Shown piece after piece: positions 6,316-11,880 of a stretch of 11,880 bases of DNA (positions are counted from its first letter, which is position 1; each line of letters starts with the position of its first letter). The stretch is from an uncultured Bacteroidales bacterium. GTDB lineage: Bacteria > Bacteroidota > Bacteroidia > Bacteroidales > UBA932. The position numbers and the translations under genes are program-made. Below the pieces are notes generated by a model. It searched no databases, was not told the DNA's origin, and was given only the letters and a program-made list of their open reading frames with translations. The stretch is from the NCBI GenBank assembly GCA_946545765.1, contig CAMNNS010000040.1:1-11880 (forward strand). The letters are read 5' to 3'.

Positions 6316-8355
6316 TTAATTATTCCTTTTTGGATAGACTATCCTTGCATGATAAATATCTTGTAACATCTGCTTGAATATCCTTTTAACAACATTTATC
6401 TCTTTTATAGATATATCAGCCCTCTCTAATTGATTACCCGAAAGTCTCTTTTCTACAACACTATCAACCAAATTAGATATACTCTCCTTTGAATATTCTT
6501 GTAATGACCTTGAAGCAGCCTCTACTGCATCAGCCATTAAAACAACCACTTGTTCTTTAGTAGAAGGGAGTTCACCCATATAGGTAAACTTATCTTTCTC
6601 ATCGGGATTACCACCATTATTACAATAAACATTATAGAAATATTCAACAGTAGAATGGGCATGGTGAGTTAATATAAAATCTTGAACGACTTGAGGTAAT
6701 TTATATTTTTTTGCCAATTCAATACCGTCAGTAACATGATTTAAAATTATAGTAGCACTCTCCAATGGAGTAAGTGAGGCGTGATAATTTATAGTTCCTG
6801 TCTGATTCTCTATAAAAGCCTGTGGATTAAGAATTTTCCCTATATCGTGATACATTGCCCCTACCCTTACCAATCGAGAATTACCCCCTATTGCAACCAC
6901 AGCTCTCTCTGCAAGATTAGAGACCTGAAGCGAGTGCTGAAATGTTCCAGGTGCTTTTTGAGCTAACTCTCTGAGCATCTTATTATCTGTATCAGATAGT
7001 TCTTTATATGAAGACATCGATACCATTCTAAATAGCTTCTCCAGTAAGAATACTAAGGTATATGCCATCACCATAAATATTGAGTTTAAAAAGAGGTAAA
7101 TATAAATTCTCAAAGAACTGCTATCCCAATCACCAGAGGTAGATAATATAAAGCCTGTGTGAACAATAGCCATAACTAAAAAGACATACAAGGCGTTTAA
7201 AAATTGTTGCCACCCTTTGTCATAAATAGAGAAGGTAGCAAAAGCGAGTGCTCCACCTATAGAATACAAAAGGTAGAGTTCTACCCCATTATCCGAGACT
7301 AATAACAAAGGTAGTAGAGATATAAAATATATCGGGAGAACAACTCTGTTATAGACAAAAGCATACATATATAGAGCTGTTACTGTGAATGGTACAATAA
7401 ACAAATATTCTGCAGCAAATTTATTAACTAACATTGTTGTAATAAAGTTAAAGCAGAGAATAAAAATTATAAAATTGAACTCATTTTGTTTTCTTAGAAT
7501 CTGATAATCCGAGAAATATATAGCAATATAAACTAATATAAGGAGAGATAATATTATTATAATGTGTCCAAAGATAATCTCATAAATATTACCATCATAC
7601 CCTACACTTTTTTGATATTCAGCCTTTAAAGAGTTTAAAATTTGTTCAGTACTCTCTGTAATCAATTCTCCTTCACCTACTATATACTGCCCTGTGTAAA
7701 CAATACCTTTAGTTGGAGAGATAAAATCTATTGCACTCCTTTGCAATTTATCTGTAGCTATTTTATCAAATATTAAATTTGGTACAATTAGAGAATTTAT
7801 CTCGATAGCGGTAAATAAAGAGTCTATATTTATATTGTAATTTTTCTCTTTTAATATCTGTCCAACCCGCTCTGTTGCACCTTGTACAGAATAGATACTA
7901 CTCTCAAGTTTTTGTGTTGCAGAACCGTAATAATCGACAAAAATAACATTGCCATTATCTTGAGTTGTCTTTAAAATTCCATTGGAATAAACCTCAGTAA
8001 GAGCATCAACAATATCATTATACAAATCGCGAGACAATTTGCCATTATTATATAACTCTTTAACGGCATCTAATTTAGAGGTTAGAACATCTAATTTAAG
8101 TGAATAATAAGGTATCACTTTAGAAGCAGCTTCACTTTTCTCTAATTGCAACTCCTTATCTGTCTTGAGGATAGGAAAGTCTATCGGCGACTCCAAACTT
8201 TCATAATTCCAAGTAGAACCTTTCTTATAGTTATATTTAAATTTCCCCTCAATAGGAAATAGAAGTAGCATTATAATAAAGGCAACCAACATTGTCTTAT
8301 AGTTACCACTCATCGAGAGGACAGACTTTAATTTCCTAATATCTAATTTTTCCAT
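6316..8355 (-). CDS. pgpH: 7TM-HD membrane phosphodiesterase, PgpH-like (c-di-AMP hydrolysing family)
   Basis: The product, 679 residues from the chosen start, has the PgpH/YqfF architecture. An N-terminal membrane helix (about 20-34) is followed by a long extracytoplasmic 7TMR-HDED domain (to about 255), a seven-helix membrane block (about 260-440) and a cytoplasmic HD domain (about 455-640). HD metal ligands are visible: H474 in APGTFQHSLQ, H503-D504 in GAMYHDIGK, H540 in LNHVTDG, H564/H565 in LTHHAH and D609 in LMADAVEAA. In Listeria and other bacteria this family degrades cyclic di-AMP to pApA, so the protein probably sets c-di-AMP levels tied to osmotic and envelope control. A start at 8433 is possible in the same frame, but the -7 element at 8373-8380 lies between the two ATGs and the start at 8355 gives the family's usual N-terminus. 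No diadenylate cyclase gene is in the window. Confidence 0.9.
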   Translation of the reverse strand: MEKLDIRKLKSVLSMSGNYKTMLVAFIIMLLLFPIEGKFKYNYKKGSTWNYESLESPIDFPILKTDKELQLEKSEAASKVIPYYSLKLDVLTSKLDAVKELYNNGKLSRDLYNDIVDALTEVYSNGILKTTQDNGNVIFVDYYGSATQKLESSIYSVQGATERVGQILKEKNYNINIDSLFTAIEINSLIVPNLIFDKIATDKLQRSAIDFISPTKGIVYTGQYIVGEGELITESTEQILNSLKAEYQKSVGYDGNIYEIIFGHIIIILSLLILVYIAIYFSDYQILRKQNEFNFIIFILCFNFITTMLVNKFAAEYLFIVPFTVTALYMYAFVYNRVVLPIYFISLLPLLLVSDNGVELYLLYSIGGALAFATFSIYDKGWQQFLNALYVFLVMAIVHTGFILSTSGDWDSSSLRIYIYLFLNSIFMVMAYTLVFLLEKLFRMVSMSSYKELSDTDNKMLRELAQKAPGTFQHSLQVSNLAERAVVAIGGNSRLVRVGAMYHDIGKILNPQAFIENQTGTINYHASLTPLESATIILNHVTDGIELAKKYKLPQVVQDFILTHHAHSTVEYFYNVYCNNGGNPDEKDKFTYMGELPSTKEQVVVLMADAVEAASRSLQEYSKESISNLVDSVVEKRLSGNQLERADISIKEINVVKRIFKQMLQDIYHARIVYPKRNN

Positions 8356-8372
8356 ATAAATCTTTTGTTGCA

Positions 8373-8380
8373 CAAAAGTA
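8373..8380 (-). promoter_or_regulatory. -7 promoter element for the pgpH-like gene
   Basis: The minus strand reads TACTTTTG, an exact TAnnTTTG match ending 17 bases before the ATG at 8355. It lies downstream of the alternative in-frame ATG at 8433, so it decides in favour of the shorter protein. No convincing -33 box was seen. Confidence 0.5.
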
Positions 8381-8497
8381 AGAAAATATATCCAAGAAAG
8401 TGACACTAACCTATATATAGCATAAAGGAGCATTTACAACTTGAATCTACATCTGAATCTTCAGCTCCTAAATGATTATTTTTAATAACATTTTTTG

Positions 8498-8505
8498 TAC
8501 CTTTA
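8498..8505 (+). promoter_or_regulatory. Probable -7 element for the small secreted-protein gene
   Basis: TACCTTTA differs from TAnnTTTG only in its last base and ends 17 bases before the ATG at 8523. It lies downstream of an in-frame ATG at 8472, which makes 8523 the likelier start and leaves a signal peptide at the very N-terminus. Confidence 0.35.
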
Positions 8506-8522
8506 CAAACAAACGATTTTAT

Positions 8523-8883
8523 ATGAAAAAAAGCTTTTTTCTTTCTGTAGTTTTCCTTTTCTTTTTTCATGTTTGTTACTCCCAATCTGATTTTAAGTTT
8601 TACGATGAGGTAACTCTTCCTCTTCCTCTTCTTCTAATGGTAACACTCCTTATATTACGAACCAACCCAATCCTAATCATACCTACGAGTATGATGCTCA
8701 GCCAGATATATTTCATTTTACTCTTCCCAGCGGACATAGTGTTGCATTTGTTTCATACTAAAAGCCGTCTTCCGGGCAGGAATTGTTATTCGTATGAATT
8801 TAATTGTTTGGGTAGAAAAAAATAACGAATTTCCTACATATTTGAAAAAGGAGAATAATAAAAAAGAGATTATACTTTCATAA
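8523..8883 (+). pseudogene. Small secreted protein gene, apparently broken by two -1 frameshifts
   Basis: No single frame makes a sensible protein, but three frames joined in order do. Segment 1 (from 8523) begins MKKSFFLSVVFLFFFHVCYS, a clear signal peptide, then QSDFKFYDE. Segment 2 (8609-8758, one frame back) reads a seven-serine run, then NGNTPYITNQPNPNHTYEYD and AQPDIFHFTLPSGHSVAFVSY before a TAA at 8759-8761. Segment 3 (about 8740-8883, again one frame back) reads KAVFRAGIVIRMNLIVWVEK and NNEFPTYLKKENNKKEIILS, then TAA. One added base at each junction would restore a secreted protein of about 120 residues, for example DE-GNSSS at 8609 and SY-LKA at 8758. The uninterrupted first-frame reading to 8828 becomes low-complexity LPLPLLL after residue 30, as expected for an out-of-frame read. 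I do not recognise the family. Alternatives are sequencing error, or real expression through frameshifting. The esterase gene starts 21 bases later. Confidence 0.6.
8615..8635 (+). repeat. TCT/TCC serine-codon tract
   Basis: Seven consecutive serine codons (TCT TCC TCT TCC TCT TCT TCT) form a pyrimidine-only tract containing two copies of the hexamer TCTTCC. It lies immediately after the first frame junction of the broken secreted-protein gene. Such tracts can slip in replication, although whole-unit slippage alone would keep the frame. Confidence 0.7.
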
Positions 8884-8904
8884 CTAATTATAAAAATTAA
8901 CTTT

Positions 8905-9732
8905 ATGAGAAAAAAACTTATCACAATCCTACTGCTTTTTGTAGCAATAATTTGCACAAATTGCAACAAAACACAAGAGGAACCTAAAAACGATGTACAA
9001 ATTGTAGTTTTAGAATCTGACAACCTCAAGTGTAATGATACTATGAGAATTTATCACCCTCAAAGTAGCGATACTATTGGCACCTTAGTACTTTTGCATG
9101 GTTGGAGCGGTTGTTACAAAGATTGGGGAGATAAAATGGACATTCAAGAGATAGCTAATAAATATCAATTTAGGATAATTACTCCCGATGGTTTCTATAA
9201 TAGTTGGTATATAGATAATACCGATGATAATCAAATGCAAACAAGAAAATTTTTTAATGAGGAATTTATCCCTTACATCTATAAAGAATTTAATTTAGAG
9301 CCAGCCACAACATTTATAAGTGGTTTAAGTATGGGTGGTCATGGTGCGGTAAATATCTTCATAGATAATCACTCAAAGTTTAGGGCAGCTGGTAGTATGA
9401 GCGGAGTACTAAATTTAGAGAAAACAACATTGCAGGGTGAATTAGAAAAAATCATGGGGGATAAATTAAAAGAGAGGGCAAAAAGTGAGAGTGCAACAAC
9501 AAGACTCTCAATTATTGCTAATACAAACAAACCAATAATTGTATCTTGCGGATATTCAGACTATTATTTTATGTGTACAGAAGAGTTTATCAATTCTTGT
9601 AAAGAGAACAATGTCCCATATATAAGAATTGATAGTCCCGGAACACATTCATGGAGATTTTGGGAATATGCTTTAAACTCCCATCTATGGTATTTTTCAA
9701 GAATGATAAAAGGGGAAGAGTTGGGATATTAA
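8905..9732 (+). CDS. Exported serine esterase, alpha/beta hydrolase (esterase D-like family), probable lipoprotein
   Basis: The 275-residue product begins with a basic-hydrophobic signal (residues 1-18) ending in ICTNC followed by NKTQEEP. This looks like a relaxed Bacteroidetes lipoprotein signal with C20 as the lipidated cysteine, suggesting a periplasmic or outer-membrane location. The rest is an alpha/beta hydrolase of the PF00756-type esterase group. LLHGWSG (63-69) provides the oxyanion region, PDGFYNSWYID (94-104) is typical of this group, the nucleophile is S142 in GLSMGGHG, and D219 (GYSDYY) and H248 (GTHSW) complete the likely triad. Relatives include S-formylglutathione hydrolases, tributyrin esterases and feruloyl or acetyl-xylan esterases; the substrate is not determinable here. 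The stop codon directly abuts the stop of the convergent propeller gene, and a terminator follows inside that gene. A weak -7-like TATACTTTCA lies at 8871-8880. Confidence 0.82.
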   Translation: MRKKLITILLLFVAIICTNCNKTQEEPKNDVQIVVLESDNLKCNDTMRIYHPQSSDTIGTLVLLHGWSGCYKDWGDKMDIQEIANKYQFRIITPDGFYNSWYIDNTDDNQMQTRKFFNEEFIPYIYKEFNLEPATTFISGLSMGGHGAVNIFIDNHSKFRAAGSMSGVLNLEKTTLQGELEKIMGDKLKERAKSESATTRLSIIANTNKPIIVSCGYSDYYFMCTEEFINSCKENNVPYIRIDSPGTHSWRFWEYALNSHLWYFSRMIKGEELGY

Positions 9733-10863
9733 TTACTTAACAATTATACAAGAAGGCTCTAAGTTTATGAAATTTAGGGTCTTTTTTGTATTTGTTAAAA
9801 AACCATTTTTTTCATTTATTCTAAAGAGTTGTATCTTTTTATCTTTCTGACAAGCGACAAACATAAAATTCCCATCGGGAGAAATAGCAAAATTTCTTGG
9901 ATAAGAGTCGGTTACCTGATACCCTCTTTTCTCTACTAAACCATTATCTGTTATCCTAAATATAGATATACCATCATTGTTCTTTCTATGAGATGTATAT
10001 AAAAATTTTCCATTAGGGGAAACATGTATGTCTGCACTTGCATGGGAGTTATATCTATCTGCAATAGTATCTTGTAACTTTGTAAGGAGTAGATTATTAT
10101 TAGACTCAACAATAGAAAAAACCATCAATTTCCCAGACTTCTCATTCAACAAGTACATAAACCTACCATCTTTAGAAAAATCTATATGGCGTGGACCTGA
10201 ATCTTTTGGCAATTCAATAAAAGAGGTATCACATAACGATATATTAAAAAGAGAATCTTGTAATACTTTTAAGAAATATATTCTATCTAATCCTAAATCG
10301 GTTGCCAATAAATATTCATTAGATGTTGCCCTCCCTTTTACCCTCTTTATAGTGTGTAAGCGAGAACGTTTTAAATATAAAGACGAACTGTTAAGATTTA
10401 GAAAATCTATTTTCTTTACCCTTTTACCTAAACAGCCTGCACTATCAACTGAGAATATAGAGATAGTCCCATCGCCATAATTTGCAGATAATATATGCTC
10501 TTTATAATATGTAATATAGCAAGGATCTATTCCACTATTTTTTACCTCACTGATTTGATTATAAGGAGAGATATTTGCAAAAGAATATTGCTTTGAATAT
10601 TTTCCATTTTCCGACAAAGCGAAAATAATATCCTCTTTAGAATTAAGAGTTAAGAATGAGGCATTTTTACATTTGAATTCAGAAATCAATGTAAATTCAA
10701 GTGTCTTAGAATTAAAGGAATACTTATAAAAATAATCACCATATCCACCAATATACAATATGAAATTATCTATCTTAGGTTTGTTTTTAAAAAAGAAATA
10801 ACCTAAGCAAAAAATTACTACAGAAATTATTACAAATAAATATTTTCTTTTGATTATTACCAT
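9733..10863 (-). CDS. Membrane-anchored lactonase-family beta-propeller protein (6-phosphogluconolactonase/YbhE fold)
   Basis: The 376-residue product has a single hydrophobic segment (about residues 8-25) after a short basic N-terminus, without a good lipobox, so it is probably anchored in the inner membrane with its bulk outside the cytoplasm. The remainder matches the seven-bladed lactonase propeller family. Repeated blade motifs are GPRHIDFSKDGRFMYLLNE (223-241), SADIHVSPNGKFLYTSHR (276-293) and YPRNFAISPDGNFMFVACQ (321-339). Cytosolic members hydrolyse 6-phosphogluconolactone, but the predicted export makes that pathway role unlikely here; other members are carboxymuconate-cyclase-like or have no known substrate. 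It starts 27 bases after the DUF2461 stop on the same strand, consistent with co-transcription. Its stop codon abuts the convergent esterase stop, and its 3' end contains the esterase terminator. Confidence 0.8.
   Translation of the reverse strand: MVIIKRKYLFVIISVVIFCLGYFFFKNKPKIDNFILYIGGYGDYFYKYSFNSKTLEFTLISEFKCKNASFLTLNSKEDIIFALSENGKYSKQYSFANISPYNQISEVKNSGIDPCYITYYKEHILSANYGDGTISIFSVDSAGCLGKRVKKIDFLNLNSSSLYLKRSRLHTIKRVKGRATSNEYLLATDLGLDRIYFLKVLQDSLFNISLCDTSFIELPKDSGPRHIDFSKDGRFMYLLNEKSGKLMVFSIVESNNNLLLTKLQDTIADRYNSHASADIHVSPNGKFLYTSHRKNNDGISIFRITDNGLVEKRGYQVTDSYPRNFAISPDGNFMFVACQKDKKIQLFRINEKNGFLTNTKKTLNFINLEPSCIIVK
9755..9787 (+). terminator. Rho-independent terminator for the esterase gene, inside the convergent gene
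   Basis: GGCTCTAAGTTT (9755-9766) and AAATTTAGGGTC (9770-9781) form a 12-bp stem, including three G-U pairs, closed by an ATG loop. Six T residues (9782-9787) follow. It begins 22 bases after the esterase stop and lies wholly within codons of about residues 359-370 of the minus-strand lactonase-like gene. On the minus strand the hairpin is not followed by a T run, so it should act in the + direction only. Confidence 0.75.
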
Positions 10864-10890
10864 ATCAATACTGCATTAAGCAACAATGGG

Positions 10891-11586
10891 TTAAATGTTT
10901 CCTTCTAAAGCGTAATCAACACAATTATTCAAAATTTGCTGAAAATCACAACATTTCTTAAAATCTGCGACTACTCTGTTTAAAAGTTTATCATCTTTAA
11001 AAAGATAGTTTGTGTCTAAACTTTTATACAATAGAAACTCTTTTTGCTTTAGCAATTCTGCCCATTTAGGATTTTCAACATTTTCAAAACCTTGCGGAAC
11101 TTTCTTATATGGATTAGGATTAAACCAAGAAAACCCTTTCGCTTTATTTACACTCTCTAATAAAGCATTTCCATTAACATAGATTTCATCTCTGATACTT
11201 TGAACTATTTTTGATTCAGGTTTATATAATCCAACCGCCAATATACTTCCCGATGCATATATATCTTCAAATGGTTCAAGATGAAAATAATATCCTGAAT
11301 ATGGAGATTTTTTCCCTTTTTTAACAATAAAAGCCCCCATGTGTGTTTTATAAGGAGTCTTATCGTGAGAAAATCTTATATCGCGATAAATTCTATATGT
11401 ACAATCCTTTAACCCTAATTTAGAAGGGTCAATTTGATTATCAAATTTTGAAATCTCATCTATAAGAGATAGTGTAAAAGAATCAAAGATTGATTTAACC
11501 TCTAAATATTTATCTTTATGAGCATTAAACCATTCCCTGTTATTATTCTTTGAGAGAACCTTTAAAAAATCATATGCCCTTTTCAT
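10891..11586 (-). CDS. DUF2461 (TIGR02453) family protein
   Basis: From the start at 11586 the protein is 231 residues, the usual DUF2461 length, and begins MKRAYDFLKVLSKNNNREWF, which matches the family's typical N-terminus of a short helix followed by NN-REWF. Further hallmarks are TYRIYRDIRFSHDKTPYKTH (63-82) and GYYFHLEP (98-105). The function of the family is not established. It looks cytoplasmic, without a signal peptide or membrane segment. An in-frame ATG at 11730 would add 48 residues encoded across the terminator of the upstream gene, including a hydrophobic stretch not typical of the family, so I reject it. A -7 element TATATTTG at 11594-11601 lies 7 bases before the chosen ATG. 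The lactonase-like gene follows after 27 bases, but no functional link is evident. Confidence 0.9.
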   Translation of the reverse strand: MKRAYDFLKVLSKNNNREWFNAHKDKYLEVKSIFDSFTLSLIDEISKFDNQIDPSKLGLKDCTYRIYRDIRFSHDKTPYKTHMGAFIVKKGKKSPYSGYYFHLEPFEDIYASGSILAVGLYKPESKIVQSIRDEIYVNGNALLESVNKAKGFSWFNPNPYKKVPQGFENVENPKWAELLKQKEFLLYKSLDTNYLFKDDKLLNRVVADFKKCCDFQQILNNCVDYALEGNI

Positions 11587-11593
11587 AACTCTA

Positions 11594-11601
11594 CAAATAT
11601 A
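11594..11601 (-). promoter_or_regulatory. -7 promoter element for DUF2461 gene
   Basis: The minus strand reads TATATTTG, matching TAnnTTTG exactly, only 7 bases before the ATG at 11586. Transcription would begin within a few bases of the start codon, implying a leaderless or nearly leaderless message. No clear -33 box is visible. Confidence 0.5.
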
Positions 11602-11644
11602 ATGAGAACTGCCGAATAAATGGCTAATAAAAGCAAAACTCAGT

Positions 11645-11689
11645 ATAAAATAAAAGATTCTCGCCAACAGTATATCGACAAGAATCTTT
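11645..11689 (-). terminator. Terminator of the partial gene at the right edge
   Basis: On the minus strand AAAGATTCT (11689-11681) pairs perfectly over 9 bp with AGAATCTTT (11661-11653), with a loop of 19 bases between. The 3' arm runs into TTTTATTTTATA. The hairpin lies 43 bases after the TAG of the partial gene and upstream of the DUF2461 promoter, so the two are probably separate units. The long loop makes it a weaker example than a compact hairpin. Confidence 0.6.
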
Positions 11690-11731
11690 GAAACTCCATA
11701 AAAGTTACTTAATCCTATTCTCCCATTCAAT

Positions 11732-11880
11732 CTATTTTAAATCATTACATATTTCCCCGATATTATTTGATAAATAATACTCAATTTTGGTATCAACCTG
11801 AGGAACAACGACAATTTTAAAATTAAATGGGTCGTAATACTGAACCAATTTCTCTTCCACCTCATTTTTGCTCCCCCCAA
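11732..11880 (-). CDS. C-terminal fragment of an unrecognised protein (cut by window edge)
   Basis: On the minus strand the frame is open from base 11878 to a TAG at 11734-11732, giving 48 residues. They begin GGSKNEVEEKLVQYYDPFNF and end NNIGEICNDLK, with an apparent beta strand KIVVVPQV in between. The composition is normal for a soluble protein, with a charged helix followed by a strand. I do not recognise the family from this fragment. The reading frame, the stop and the downstream hairpin with T-rich tail support it being a real gene end. Confidence 0.6.
   Translation of the reverse strand, partial: GGSKNEVEEKLVQYYDPFNFKIVVVPQVDTKIEYYLSNNIGEICNDLK

Noticed and set aside
6332..6344. Perfect inverted repeat GGATAGACTATCC just after the lnt stop
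   Set aside because: The stem is only five pairs with a three-base loop and is not followed by a T run on either strand, so I do not call it a terminator.
8356..8433. Upstream in-frame start adding 26 residues to the pgpH-like protein
   Set aside because: A consensus -7 element lies between the two ATGs and the extension is an extra hydrophobic stretch not expected for the family.
8758..8828. Continuation of the first frame (KSRLPGRNCYSYEF...) as the true end of the small secreted protein
   Set aside because: The frame is low-complexity Leu/Pro before this point, while the other two frames give better protein-like sequence over the same region.
8718..9029. Minus-strand open frame of 103 codons
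   Set aside because: It runs antisense to the broken secreted-protein gene and the esterase signal peptide; its composition reflects the complement of those frames.
11587..11730. Upstream in-frame start adding 48 residues to DUF2461
   Set aside because: The extension covers the terminator of the neighbouring gene and the -7 element; family N-termini match the start at 11586.

Overview
The window is AT-rich chromosomal DNA from a member of the Bacteroidetes, most likely the order Bacteroidales. The evidence is: several starts preceded by the Bacteroidetes -7 promoter element TAnnTTTG; A/T-rich leaders without strong Shine-Dalgarno sequences; a gene set (IorAB, an apolipoprotein N-acyltransferase with the MAE/VCYES active-site context, a 7TM HD phosphodiesterase, DUF2461) familiar from that phylum; and secreted proteins with a YSQ-type signal peptide end. 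No phage, insertion sequence, CRISPR or plasmid signature was seen, and most of the content is housekeeping or metabolic.

Left third (1-3559, + strand): a tight four-gene operon with gaps of 12, 2 and 6 bases. It holds the end of the indolepyruvate:ferredoxin oxidoreductase alpha subunit, the complete beta subunit, a fold-type I PLP aminotransferase, and an acetyl-CoA hydrolase/CoA-transferase family enzyme. Together they read as a route from (aromatic) amino acids to 2-oxoacids, then to acyl- or arylacetyl-CoA with reduced ferredoxin, then to the free acid with the CoA thioester passed on. The order of steps follows from family knowledge; the exact substrates are inference.

Middle (3619-8355): tmRNA (ssrA) with a readable but unusual tag peptide GNNSMRLAA, followed immediately tail-to-tail by a LysE-family exporter (- strand). 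That exporter is divergent from lnt (+ strand), which is in turn tail-to-tail with a PgpH-like c-di-AMP phosphodiesterase gene (- strand). The lysE-lnt intergenic region carries two back-to-back -7 elements.

Right third (8523-11880): a small secreted-protein gene that appears broken by two frameshifts (8523-8883); a lipoprotein-like serine esterase (+ strand); and, convergent with it and abutting, a two-gene minus-strand unit of DUF2461 and a membrane-anchored lactonase-type beta-propeller protein. A Rho-independent terminator for the esterase lies inside the propeller gene. The window ends with the C-terminal 48 codons of an unrecognised minus-strand gene and its terminator.

Three convergent junctions have 0-1 bases between the genes, which is the main architectural oddity. 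The best candidates for something new are the divergent tmRNA tag, the frameshifted serine-tract secreted gene, and the complete amino-acid-to-CoA-ester operon. I did not find a clear undescribed defence or mobile system here.
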